Assembly (NCBI GenBank): GCA_004017275.1
Contig: SAKE01000021.1
Coordinates: forward strand, 24,624-88,623
Direction of reading: 5' to 3'
DNA from: Mesorhizobium sp.
Lineage (GTDB): Bacteria > Pseudomonadota > Alphaproteobacteria > Rhizobiales > Rhizobiaceae
DNA: 64,000 bases
The notes under the pieces were generated by a model that saw only the letters and a program-made list of their open reading frames with translations, did not search any database and had not been told where the DNA came from. Position numbers and translations under genes: made by a program. This document shows, piece by piece, positions 24,196-33,328 of this stretch. The stretch's first letter is position 1. Each line of letters begins with the position of its first letter.

Positions 24196-26511
24196 CTAAA
24201 TGGCTATCCGTTTGCCGGCGAGACGCAGGTCGGCGGCGAACGGCCAAGTGACATTTGACATCGTTTCGATACCCGAGGCACTGAGCGCGGCACCGAATAA
24301 GAAGCCTTGCACCAGATCGGGTTTGACCTGCAGGGCCAGGATTTTGAGCTGTTCGAAGGTCTCGACGCCTTCGACAGTTACGGCAAGCCCCAGCGGCCGC
24401 GACAGGTTGACGATGCCCTTGAGCAGTTCGAGCGAGCGGGGGTTCTGAGTGACGTCGATCAGGAACGAGCGGTCGATCTTGATCTTGTCGAGCGGCAGCT
24501 TGTGCAGGTAGCTCAGGCTCGAATAGCCGGTGCCGAAATCGTCGAGCGCGATGCGCACGCCGATCTGCTTCAGCTCCTCGATGTACTGGCGCGTCAGCGA
24601 CTTGTCGTCGAGCAGCGCTGTTTCGGTGACCTCGATCTCGAGCCGGCCGGCGGCGAGGCCAGTATCGGTCAACGCATCGCGGACCTTCTGGATGACGTCG
24701 CGGTTGCGGAAATCCTTGGCGGAGAGATTGACCGAGACGCTGGTCTGGTCCGGCCATTTGGCGCATTCGGTGCACGCTGCCTGCAGCACGAAGGTGCTGA
24801 TCTCGGAAATGATGCCCATTTCCTCGGCCAATGGAATGAAGATGCTGGGCGAGATCGGCCCGAGATCCGGATGATCCCACCGGCACAGCGCCTCGCAGCT
24901 GGCGATGCGCATGGTGTTCATCGCCACGATCGGCTGATAGACCACCCTTAGGCCCTTGCTTTCCACGGCGGTGCGCAGATCCGCCTTCATCAGCTGACGG
25001 TTGCGGAAGGCGGCATCCATCGAGGCCTCGAACAGCCGCCAGCTGTTCTTGCCGAGCTCCTTGGCCTTGTAGAGCGCCAAGTCCGCCTTGACGATCATGG
25101 CGTCGACGTCGGTGTCCTTGACCCGCGACAGCACCGCGCCGCCGCTGGCCTGGATGCGCAGCCCATGACCGGCGACGTCCACTTCCCCTTGCAGCCCGGC
25201 GAATATCTCGTCGAGCTGGCTGGTCAGATGGCTCTCATCCTCGACGCGGTCGAAGAAGATCATGAACTCGTCGCCACCGAAACGGCTGACCGTGATGCCT
25301 TGCCCGGCAATGGCGGCAAGCCGTTCGGCAACGGCGTAGATCAGCCCGTCGCCGATCGGATGGCCAAGCGTGTCGTTGACGCTTTTGAAATCGTCAAGAT
25401 CGAGCACCGCCAGGCCACAGAGACGATCACGATCGCCGGACGCCATGGCCTCGCCGACCAGTTCGTGGAAATAAGCGCGGTTGGGCAGTCCGGTGAGGTT
25501 ATCGTACCGTGCCATGAAGCGGATCTTGTCTTCCGCCTCGACACGGGCGGTGACATCCTCGAAGGTGATGACGCCCAGCTCCTGGCTGCCTTCGCGAGCC
25601 GAGAATTCATAGTGCTGGCCATTGGCGAGGGAAACCAGGACCTTGCGGTCGCGGCCCTCGCGCAGGGCGCGCGTCAGCTGCGCCTCGATATAACGGCAAT
25701 CCTTGGGCGCCAGCATGCCGCCGGCGACACCGCGCATCAACAGACCATGGATCGAGCGCCCGAGCAGCGCATCCCCGGACTTGAGCGACATCAGATGGGC
25801 GGCTTCGGCATTGGCTACCGCCACGCGGCCGTTGGGGCCGAGCATGACGAGACCGTGCGACATGGTGTTGAGCGCGCGATCGAATCTAAGCGCGAGCTTC
25901 CTCGCTTCCTTGTGGCCGATAACCGCCGAGAAAAGCACGTCGCGGACGTGGTCGGCGCTGTTGATCGTGACGAAAGTCAACGGAATGATCATCAGCCCGA
26001 GAATAACCGAAGGGGCATCCATGCGCAGCAAGAGTGCAAGTGCGGCAGGGCCAATGAAGGTCACTGAAAAAATCCGCACCATAAGCGGAGATCCGTAGTT
26101 CCGGCCAACAACCGTCACCAAGGTTGCGATCGCCAGTGACGTCGCGGCCAGTTCGGCAAAGGGATCGGGATAAACATAGATCGATATGAAGCACAACGCG
26201 CCCAACCCAAGGCCCTGCAGGCTGCCCTTGAGGATGTAGTTGCGTTCCCACCGCTGCGCCTCCTGGACGTCGGCTATCACACCGCCCGCCTTCCGGAAGC
26301 TGCGAATGCCGAAATAGCGGAAAAGGCAGATTGACAGCAGGCCAAAAGAGAAAGCCAGGAACAACGGATTGTTCGTGCGCAAGTAGATCATGAATCCGAG
26401 GATCCAATAGCACACGCCGCCAATCACCAGCATGTGGGCGTTGTCGAACAACGACCGCACAAACTGGATATAAACATCCGCCGGGATGTTTTCGGTCTTT
26501 GTTCTGCCCAT
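24196..26511 (-). CDS. Membrane GGDEF-EAL protein (diguanylate cyclase / c-di-GMP phosphodiesterase)
   Basis: A 771-residue c-di-GMP turnover protein. The N-terminus has about five membrane helices (residues about 20-190). A PAS-like segment follows (LNTMSHGLVMLGPNGRVAVA). The GGDEF domain shows RFGGDEFMIFF, so cyclase activity is likely kept; the EAL domain shows CEALCRWDHPDLG, DDFGTGYSSLSYLH and TVEGVET, so phosphodiesterase activity is likely kept. Both halves look intact, so the net direction cannot be told. It probably influences attachment, motility or biofilm formation. It lies alone between an FeeM-like gene and the indolepyruvate oxidoreductase gene. Confidence 0.95.
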   Translation of the reverse strand: MGRTKTENIPADVYIQFVRSLFDNAHMLVIGGVCYWILGFMIYLRTNNPLFLAFSFGLLSICLFRYFGIRSFRKAGGVIADVQEAQRWERNYILKGSLQGLGLGALCFISIYVYPDPFAELAATSLAIATLVTVVGRNYGSPLMVRIFSVTFIGPAALALLLRMDAPSVILGLMIIPLTFVTINSADHVRDVLFSAVIGHKEARKLALRFDRALNTMSHGLVMLGPNGRVAVANAEAAHLMSLKSGDALLGRSIHGLLMRGVAGGMLAPKDCRYIEAQLTRALREGRDRKVLVSLANGQHYEFSAREGSQELGVITFEDVTARVEAEDKIRFMARYDNLTGLPNRAYFHELVGEAMASGDRDRLCGLAVLDLDDFKSVNDTLGHPIGDGLIYAVAERLAAIAGQGITVSRFGGDEFMIFFDRVEDESHLTSQLDEIFAGLQGEVDVAGHGLRIQASGGAVLSRVKDTDVDAMIVKADLALYKAKELGKNSWRLFEASMDAAFRNRQLMKADLRTAVESKGLRVVYQPIVAMNTMRIASCEALCRWDHPDLGPISPSIFIPLAEEMGIISEISTFVLQAACTECAKWPDQTSVSVNLSAKDFRNRDVIQKVRDALTDTGLAAGRLEIEVTETALLDDKSLTRQYIEELKQIGVRIALDDFGTGYSSLSYLHKLPLDKIKIDRSFLIDVTQNPRSLELLKGIVNLSRPLGLAVTVEGVETFEQLKILALQVKPDLVQGFLFGAALSASGIETMSNVTWPFAADLRLAGKRIAI

Positions 26512-26646
26512 ATCGTCGGCCCAACGCTAGGCTTCGTCATCCCACATCCGCCTTAAGAAAGGCTTAGAACGGTGTTTTGGCTGGGTTGCCGAAGAAGCGC
26601 AAAAGCAGGACAGACCGGGAACTCAAGCTTCAGGTAAACATCGCCC

Positions 26647-29600
26647 TCATTCCGCAGCCCGAAGCGCCTGCCCCGCCGGTGCGTTTGCGAGGCGCTGAAC
26701 CAGCCGGGAACGTTCGCCAGCCGCCTTTTCGGCGCTGGCTTGCCGGACGTAGCCATAGCCGCGAATGAGGGCCGGCACTGAGGCCAGCGCAACCGCCGCA
26801 TCGACCCTGGCCGGGTCCAGCGTTCCGGCGATGAGCTCCAGATCCGCCTCGTATTGCACCAACAGCTGCCGCTCCATGCGCCGCTCGGCGGTGTAGCCGA
26901 ACAGGTCGAAGGCGGTGCCGCGCAAGCGCTTCAGCGCTGCCAGCACGCGAAAACCCTTCATCATCCACGGGCCGAAGCTCGATTTCCTAGGGCTTCCGTC
27001 TTTGCCGCGCCGACCCATGATCGGTGGCGCGAGATGGAATTCGAGCTTTTCGTAACTCTGGAACTGCTTGCCCAATTCGGCGGCGAAGGAGCCGTCGGTA
27101 TAGAGCCGCGCCACCTCGTACTCGTCCTTGATCGCCATCAGTCTGAACAGGTTCCTGGCGGCTGCTTGCGACACCACGGTCGAACCCGGCACTGCTTTCG
27201 CTTCGGCGGCGCGCAAAACGGCCAATTTTTCGGCGTAACGCCTGCCGTAGGCGCCGTTCTGATAGGCGGTCAGGAAGGCGACGCGGCGGGCGATGATGTC
27301 GTCCAACGTTTCGGCGACATCGGCAGCCTGGCCGGCCTTTCCAGCGACGGTTGGGTTCGGCTGGGCGACGAGGCCGCGCACGAAATCCGGCTGGTGGGCG
27401 GCACGACGGCCCCAGCGGAAGGCGGCGATGTTCATCGCCACGGCTTCGCCATTGAGCTCGATCGCCCTCTCGACCGCCTCGGCCGACAGTGGCAGACCGC
27501 CATGCTGGAAGGCAAAGCCGAGCATGAACATGTTGGCGCCGAGCGAATTGCCGAAAAGTACCGTGGCGGTGCGGGTGGCGTCGAAGAAATGCGCCTTGTC
27601 GTCGCCCGCGGCCGCACGGATCGCCTTCTTCAGCCGCTCTATCGGCAACGAGAAATCGGCCGAACGGGCAAATTCGCCGGGCATGATCTCGGCGGTGTTG
27701 GCGAGGAAGATGGTGTGGCCCTCGCGCACCGCGGTCAGCACTTTTTTTGCACCCGACACGACGAGATCGCAGCCAAGCACGAGATCGGCCTTGCCGGCCG
27801 AGACGCGGATGGCATGGATGTCGTCCGGGGTGCGGGCAATGCGAACATGGGTGAACACCGAGCCGCCCTTCTGGGCGAGGCCGGCCATGTCGATCATGCC
27901 GCAGCCCTTGTCCTCGAGATGGGCAGCCATGCCGAGCACCGCGCCGACGGTGACGACGCCGGTGCCGCCGACACCGTCGATGATCGCCGCCCACCCTTGT
28001 TCGCCAAGCGGGAATTCGGCCGGCACGGGCACGCCGTCGAGCGGATCGGTCTTGCCGGCAAGGCCCTCGGCCTTGCGGATCTTGGCGCCATGCACGGTGA
28101 CGAAGGACGGGCAGAAGCCATTGACACAGGAGAAATCCTTGTTGCAGCTCGACTGGTCGATCCTGCGCTTGCGGCCGAATTCGGTCTCGACCGGCTGGAT
28201 CGAAACGCAGTTCGACTGCACGCCGCAGTCGCCGCAGCCTTCGCAGACCAGCTCATTGATGAAGACCCGCTTGTCGGGATCGGGAAAGGTGCCGCGCTTG
28301 CGGCGGCGGCGTTTTTCGGCCGCGCAGGTCTGGTCGTAGAGCAGCGCCGAGACACCCCTAACCTCGCGCAGTTCGCGCTGGACGAGATCGAGATCGTCGC
28401 GGTGGTGGATGGTGGCGCCGGCCGGGAATTCGGCTTTGCCGGCATATTTGTCGGGCTCGTCGGTGACGATGGCAATGCGGTCGACACCCTCGGCCCGCAC
28501 CTGCCTGGCAATCATATCGACGGTCAGGCCGCCTTCGTGCGGCTGGCCGCCGGTCATGGCGACGGCGTCGTTGTAGAGGATCTTGTAGGTGATGTTGGCG
28601 TCGCTCGACAGCGCGAAGCGGATCGCCAGCGTACCGGAATGGTTGTAGGTGCCGTCGCCGAGATTCTGGAAGATGTGCTCGCGCTTCGAGAACGGCGCCT
28701 GGCCGACCCATTGCGCGCCCTCGCCGCCCATCGCCGTGAAGCCGAGGGTGTTGCGGTCCATCCACAGCGCCATGAAGTGGCAGCCGATACCGGCCGCGGC
28801 GATCGAGCCATCCGGCACCTTGGTCGAGGAATTGTGCGGGCAGCCGGAACAGAAGAACGGCGTGCGCGAACCGATGTCGGTGGCGTCGGTGAGCATTGCC
28901 TGGAACTGGCGCAGCTTTGCCACCCGCGCCGAGATCTCTTCCGACGGGCCGATGGTCCTGACGATCCTCTCGCCGAGCGCGATGGCGATCTCGTTGGGGT
29001 CGAGCGCGCCCTTGGCCGGAAACAGCCAGTCGCCGCGCTCGTCCTTCTTGCCGACAATGACCGGCTGGGTGGCGGTGCCATAAAGGCTTTCGCGCAGCTG
29101 CACCTCGATCAGCGAGCGCTTTTCCTCGACGACGACGATGGTGTCGAGGCCGCGGGCGAAATCGGCGATGTGGTGCAGGTCGAGCGGCCAGGGGCAGCCG
29201 ACCTTGAACAGCCGCACGCCGATGCGATTGGCGGCCGCCTCGTCTATGCCGATGTCCTCCAGCGCCTGGCGGACATCGAGATAGCTCTTGCCCAGCGTGA
29301 TGATGCCGATCTTCGGGTTGCGGCCACCCGAATAGACGATGCGGTTCAGCCCGTTGGCAAGGATGAAGGCGGACGCCGCGGCGCGCTTGTGCTCATGCAG
29401 CCGCTCCTCCTGGCCGAGCATGTCGATCTCGTGGCGGATGTTGAGACCGCCGGGCGGCATGTCGAAATCCGGCACGACGATGTTCAGCCGCTCGAGCGAA
29501 GCATCGACCGAGGCGGTCGATTCGATGTTGTCCTTGACGCATTTTATCGCCGCCCAGGTGCCGGCAAAGCGCGACATCGCAAAACCGTAGAGCCCGTAGT

Positions 29601-30141
29601 CGATGATCTCCTGGACGCCGGCCGGGTTGAGGATCGGCACCATCGTGTCGACGAACAGGAATTCGGTGGCATGCGCGTTGGTCGAGGATTCGGCCATATG
29701 GTCGTCGCCCATCAGGGCCAGCACACCGCCATGTCTGGACGAGCCGGCGAGATTGGCGTGGCGGAACACGTCGCCGGAGCGATCGACGCCCGGCCCCTTG
29801 CCGTACCAGACCGAAAAGACGCCGTCATGGGTGCCCTCGCCAAGCAGTTCCGTCTGCTGCGATCCCCAGCAGGCGGTGGCGGCAAGCTCCTCGTTGAGGC
29901 CCGGCTGGAAGACGATGTCGGCCTGCGCGAGCTGTTTCTTCGCCTTCCATAGCTGCATGTCGAGGCCGCCGAGCGGCGAACCGCGGTAGCCGGAGACGAA
30001 ACCCGCCGTATTCAAGCCCGCTCGACGGTCACGCTCGCGCTGCATCAGCAGCATGCGGATGACCGCCTGCGCGCCGGACAGGAAGATGCGCTCCTTTGCG
30101 AGATCGAACTTGTCGTCGAGCGCGACGTCGTGCAGCGTCAT
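26647..30141 (-). CDS. Indolepyruvate ferredoxin oxidoreductase, fused alpha/beta/gamma-type
   Basis: A 1164-residue single-chain 2-oxoacid:ferredoxin oxidoreductase, which oxidatively decarboxylates arylpyruvates (or branched 2-oxoacids) to acyl-CoA. The N-terminal pyrimidine/transketolase part starts FVSGYRGSPLGGLDMQLW; the TPP-binding region contains FFCSGCPHNSSTKVP and TAMGGEGAQWVGQAPF; the iron-sulfur part has ELVCEGCGDCGVQSNCV; and the C-terminal gamma-like domain carries IIDGVGGTGVVTVGAVLGM. The ATG at 30141 has GAGGAA upstream and is preferred to an extension at 30222. It is probably part of aromatic amino acid catabolism. No neighbouring gene is clearly linked. Confidence 0.94.
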   Translation of the reverse strand: MTLHDVALDDKFDLAKERIFLSGAQAVIRMLLMQRERDRRAGLNTAGFVSGYRGSPLGGLDMQLWKAKKQLAQADIVFQPGLNEELAATACWGSQQTELLGEGTHDGVFSVWYGKGPGVDRSGDVFRHANLAGSSRHGGVLALMGDDHMAESSTNAHATEFLFVDTMVPILNPAGVQEIIDYGLYGFAMSRFAGTWAAIKCVKDNIESTASVDASLERLNIVVPDFDMPPGGLNIRHEIDMLGQEERLHEHKRAAASAFILANGLNRIVYSGGRNPKIGIITLGKSYLDVRQALEDIGIDEAAANRIGVRLFKVGCPWPLDLHHIADFARGLDTIVVVEEKRSLIEVQLRESLYGTATQPVIVGKKDERGDWLFPAKGALDPNEIAIALGERIVRTIGPSEEISARVAKLRQFQAMLTDATDIGSRTPFFCSGCPHNSSTKVPDGSIAAAGIGCHFMALWMDRNTLGFTAMGGEGAQWVGQAPFSKREHIFQNLGDGTYNHSGTLAIRFALSSDANITYKILYNDAVAMTGGQPHEGGLTVDMIARQVRAEGVDRIAIVTDEPDKYAGKAEFPAGATIHHRDDLDLVQRELREVRGVSALLYDQTCAAEKRRRRKRGTFPDPDKRVFINELVCEGCGDCGVQSNCVSIQPVETEFGRKRRIDQSSCNKDFSCVNGFCPSFVTVHGAKIRKAEGLAGKTDPLDGVPVPAEFPLGEQGWAAIIDGVGGTGVVTVGAVLGMAAHLEDKGCGMIDMAGLAQKGGSVFTHVRIARTPDDIHAIRVSAGKADLVLGCDLVVSGAKKVLTAVREGHTIFLANTAEIMPGEFARSADFSLPIERLKKAIRAAAGDDKAHFFDATRTATVLFGNSLGANMFMLGFAFQHGGLPLSAEAVERAIELNGEAVAMNIAAFRWGRRAAHQPDFVRGLVAQPNPTVAGKAGQAADVAETLDDIIARRVAFLTAYQNGAYGRRYAEKLAVLRAAEAKAVPGSTVVSQAAARNLFRLMAIKDEYEVARLYTDGSFAAELGKQFQSYEKLEFHLAPPIMGRRGKDGSPRKSSFGPWMMKGFRVLAALKRLRGTAFDLFGYTAERRMERQLLVQYEADLELIAGTLDPARVDAAVALASVPALIRGYGYVRQASAEKAAGERSRLVQRLANAPAGQALRAAE

Positions 30142-30359
30142 CAGGAATTTCCTCTGCGGAGGCCGCACGGGGGCAGGCAGCCAACGTCGGGGTCGGATGA
30201 CGCATCCTTTCTTCCCTTGCAAGGCAGGTCAAACAAAATCGCAGGTACCAGGCAGCGCGCAACGAACAGTCCGTGGCCAGCCTGAATCGGGTATGAACCG
30301 ATCCGTGGACGTTGCCCGGCGCACGAAAATTTCAGCTGCACCAGGACTGAAACGACGCG

Positions 30360-30896
30360 TCAGCTGCCCTTCGAGCAATCCGGCTTCGGCTCACCCGGCA
30401 GCTTGCCGTCGGGATGGCTGACGAGATCGGGATTGGCGGTGTAGAGCTGGTCGATGACCAGCGGCCGGTCAGGCAGCACCGATTGATCTTCCGTCGACAT
30501 CAGCGTGGTGTCGATCTTCTGCAGAACCGCACCGTCGGCGCCCTTGATGCTAATGGCAATCGCATAGGGCTTGTTCTTGACGACGCAGGTCAGCGCCGGG
30601 CTCTCCAGCGTCACCTTGTCGAGTTTCGGCCACACTTTCTGCTCGATCACCAGAGGCGCGCCGCCGGCGGGATCCTGGAAGCTTGCTACCGCCATCTGCC
30701 CCTCTCCCATCGGCTTCAGCGGCCGCAGGGTCACCACATAGGTCGCCCTGGCGAGGCGGTAGTTGAAGACGAATATCTTGCCGGAAATCTCGAACAGCTT
30801 GCCTTCGTCATTGCCGGTATCGCGGCAGGCGCCGAGCGCAGTGGCGGCAATCAGGGCAGCGGCGACAACGATCGAGCGGGAAAAACCTCTAGGCAT
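30360..30896 (-). CDS. Hypothetical lipoprotein
   Basis: A 178-residue protein. The N-terminus RGFSRSIVVAAALIAATALGAC is a lipoprotein signal with lipobox LGAC, so Cys is acylated and the protein is membrane-anchored on the periplasmic side. The mature part is predicted mostly beta (KIFVFNYRLARATYVVTLRP and KVTLESPALTCVVKNKP) and I do not recognise a domain. The ATG at 30896 overlaps the end of the CGNR gene by 8 bases, so the two form an operon. Function unknown. Confidence 0.75.
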   Translation of the reverse strand: MPRGFSRSIVVAAALIAATALGACRDTGNDEGKLFEISGKIFVFNYRLARATYVVTLRPLKPMGEGQMAVASFQDPAGGAPLVIEQKVWPKLDKVTLESPALTCVVKNKPYAIAISIKGADGAVLQKIDTTLMSTEDQSVLPDRPLVIDQLYTANPDLVSHPDGKLPGEPKPDCSKGS

Positions 30897-31500
30897 TCTT
30901 GACCTCATTTTCCGCCATGCGGCGGCGGTGGTAGTGACGACTTGCCTTCTGTCTGTTGCCGCACACCGCCATGTCGCACCAAAGGCGGCTGGAATTGCGG
31001 CTTCTGTCGACGAACAGCCAGGTGCAGTTGGGACAGATCCTGAGCCTTGCAACGGTGTCATCGCGCAGCAGCGACAGCGCCGAAACCGCCAGCGCCGTCT
31101 CGAAGGCGATCGGCGTCAGGGGATCACCGAAAGGCCTTCCGGGCGCACCGATCTCGGTCCGGCTGCCAGCCAGGCCATCGGCGCAGGCTTTCAGGAAACC
31201 GGGCAGTTCGGTGGTGGCAACCGCGCCGTTCGACACTGCACCGCGAAACAGCCGGTCCGTCGCCTCGCGGATCGACAGCACGACGGGTGCGATCACCGCC
31301 GGCGAGGATACCGCCAGCGGCCTGTCACCAAGCTCGGCGGAACGAAAGCGGCTCGCCGCATCGGCAAAGCGGGCAATCTCGGCCGGATCATCGAAGCGGT
31401 CGAAGGTTTTCTCCGGATCGCCGCGCAGCACGACGGTATTCGCCGTGTCGAGCGCAAGCAGGCCGCCGGTGAAGCGGTGCGGGGTCCAGGATACCGTCAT
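30889..31500 (-). CDS. CGNR zinc-finger protein (ABATE-domain regulator)
   Basis: A 203-residue protein. The C-terminal zinc finger reads CPNCTWLFVDRSRNSSRLWC followed by DMAVCGNRQKASRHYHRR, the CGNR motif that names the family, with Cys ligands at CxxC and CxxxxC. The N-terminal part is the ABATE domain seen in these regulators. Members are probably DNA-binding regulators, often sensing stress or ligands. It is divergent from the LivH-like gene; the AT-rich 31501-31547 interval would hold both promoters. Confidence 0.9.
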   Translation of the reverse strand: MTVSWTPHRFTGGLLALDTANTVVLRGDPEKTFDRFDDPAEIARFADAASRFRSAELGDRPLAVSSPAVIAPVVLSIREATDRLFRGAVSNGAVATTELPGFLKACADGLAGSRTEIGAPGRPFGDPLTPIAFETALAVSALSLLRDDTVARLRICPNCTWLFVDRSRNSSRLWCDMAVCGNRQKASRHYHRRRMAENEVKNA

Positions 31501-31649
31501 GTGGAAAATCTAACCTATAAATCGCGTTTGACAAGTTAGATTCGGCGATGCAACCTCACTCCAGGATGCGGTGGTCCCGCAGCCTTTTGAGCATGTCGTT
31601 GGCCCAAGACGGCTCCGCAATTTTGGGCAACATGCTCCGGGGTTTTTGC

Positions 31650-32555
31650 ATGCTCTATTTCTTCCAGCAGGTTCTGAACGGGCTGCATTCGGGCGCGCTC
31701 TATGCGCTGCTCGCCTTCGGCTATGTGCTGACCAACGGCATCCTGCACCGCACCAACCTCGCCTATGGCGCGCTGTTCGCCTTTTGCGGACAGACGATGA
31801 TCCTCACCGCGGCCTTCGGCTATCAGGTGCTGTGGCTGACACTATTTGCGGCGGTGGCGCTCGGTGTCGTTGCGGCATTTCTGTATGCCGCGCTGATCAG
31901 CCACGTCCTGTCGCGCAGTGTCTTCGAACCTTTGGCCGACCGTACACCCAACGCGATCGTGGTAACGACGCTCGGCATATTGCTGCTGTTGTCGGAGGCG
32001 AGCCGCATCGCCGCCGACACGCATGATCTGTGGCTGCCGCCTATGCTGGCGCAGCCGATCGTTTTCGCGCAAAGCGCGACGTTCAAGGCAACGCTGACAC
32101 TGATCCAGCTCATCGACTGCGTGGTGGTGGTGGCGGCAATCGCGCTGGCCAGTTGGGCTTTTGCCCGCTCGAGCTTCGGCCGGCGCTGGCGCGCAGTCTC
32201 CGACGACCCCAAGGCAGCCGCCATGTGCGGCGTCGATGTGCGCGCGGTGTTCCGGCATGCGGTGCTGTTCGGCGGCTTCTGCGCCGCGCTGGCTGGTGTC
32301 ATGGCCGGGCTCTATTACGGCAATGTCAGCTTCGGCTCCGGGCTCGTCTACGGGCTGAAGATCCTGTTCGTGACGGCGGTCGGCGGCTATCTCTCGCCAC
32401 CGCGCGCGGCGCTCGGCGCGGCCGCCTTCGGCATGGCCGAATCGCTGTGGGCCGGCTACTTCCCGGTCGAATGGCGCGATGCGTGGATGTATCTGTTCCT
32501 GGTCGCCATGTTGATACTGGTCGGTGCCGGCCGCGACACCGGCAAAATCGCCTGA
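31650..32555 (+). CDS. Branched-chain amino acid-type ABC transporter permease (LivH family), lone
   Basis: A 301-residue inner-membrane permease. The N-terminal QVLNGLHSGALYALLAFGYV and the later RRWRAVSDDPKAAAMCGVD (the EAA-like loop of the LivH/LivM family), with AALAGVMAGLYYGNVSFGSG following, define the family. I chose the ATG at 31650 (FFQQVLNGLHSGALY); an earlier ATG at 31548 adds an unlikely N-terminus. No LivM, LivG, LivF or binding protein lies beside it, so it either works with distant subunits or has become detached. Confidence 0.88.
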   Translation: MLYFFQQVLNGLHSGALYALLAFGYVLTNGILHRTNLAYGALFAFCGQTMILTAAFGYQVLWLTLFAAVALGVVAAFLYAALISHVLSRSVFEPLADRTPNAIVVTTLGILLLLSEASRIAADTHDLWLPPMLAQPIVFAQSATFKATLTLIQLIDCVVVVAAIALASWAFARSSFGRRWRAVSDDPKAAAMCGVDVRAVFRHAVLFGGFCAALAGVMAGLYYGNVSFGSGLVYGLKILFVTAVGGYLSPPRAALGAAAFGMAESLWAGYFPVEWRDAWMYLFLVAMLILVGAGRDTGKIA

Positions 32556-32591
32556 GCCGTCAGACTTTGGTTGCATGACGTCAGGGCAGAC

Positions 32592-32607
32592 GCGCCGCAG
32601 CCGGCGC
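32592..32607 (+). terminator. Possible terminator after the LivH-like gene
   Basis: GCGCCG (32592-32597) pairs with CGGCGC (32602-32607) with loop CAGC, followed by a weak T-rich stretch further on. The stem is short, so confidence is low. Confidence 0.35.
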
Positions 32608-32743
32608 TCGCATCTATTTGATGGTGTTTTGTTGCTTCCATCCTTGTTGACCCGTCAGTCCACGCGCGGCATACCGTTTGGACCACGCGGCGTGACGGAC
32701 AACAGGGAAACCCGGCACGCCTCCGGTACAAAGGGAGGAATGC

Positions 32744-33328
32744 ATGGCAGGGCTTCTCGCTCTATCCAGGACTATTGACCGCGCCAACGAATTCATCGGC
32801 AAATGGATATCGTGGCTGATCCTACTTGCGATCCTGGTGAGTGCCGCCAACGCCATCATCCGCAAGGTCTTCGATATCTCCTCGAACGCCTGGCTCGAAC
32901 TGCAATGGTATCTGTTCGGCGCCGCCTTCATGCTGGCCGCCGCCTATACGCTGAAGCAGAACGAACATATCCGCATCGACATCGTCTATGGCCTGTTTTC
33001 GCGCCGCGTTCAGCACTGGATCGACCTGCTCGGCCATATCCTCTTCCTAATGCCGTTCGTGACGCTGATGGTGATCTATTTCGTTCCCTATGTGTCGCTG
33101 TCGTTTCGCAGCGGCGAGATGTCCAACAACTCCGGTGGACTGATCATCTGGCCGGCCAAGGCCATCCTGCTCGTAGGCTTTTTCCTGCTCGCGCTGCAGG
33201 GCATCTCGGAGATCATCAAGAAGATCGCCATCATGCGCGGGGATATGGACGATCCCAATCCCTTCATATCGGTGCATGAGCAGGCCGAGCTCGAAGCCAA
33301 GGCGCTGGCCGACGAGGTGCGCTCGTGA
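32744..33328 (+). CDS. TRAP transporter small permease (DctQ family)
   Basis: A 194-residue four-helix inner-membrane subunit. It has FIGKWISWLILLAILVSAANA, then AWLELQWYLFGAAFMLAAAY, LKQNEHIRIDIVYGLFSRRV and later WPAKAILLVGFFLLALQGIS. The start ATG has GGAGGA upstream. Its stop overlaps the start of the large permease gene (TGATG). It works with the large permease and a TakP-like periplasmic receptor coded about 3 kb downstream on the opposite strand. Confidence 0.94.
   Translation: MAGLLALSRTIDRANEFIGKWISWLILLAILVSAANAIIRKVFDISSNAWLELQWYLFGAAFMLAAAYTLKQNEHIRIDIVYGLFSRRVQHWIDLLGHILFLMPFVTLMVIYFVPYVSLSFRSGEMSNNSGGLIIWPAKAILLVGFFLLALQGISEIIKKIAIMRGDMDDPNPFISVHEQAELEAKALADEVRS

Noticed and set aside
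26854..29952. Very long plus-strand open frame opposite the indolepyruvate oxidoreductase gene
   Set aside because: The minus strand has clear iron-sulfur and TPP motifs; the antisense frame is a by-product of high GC content and has no domain-like text.
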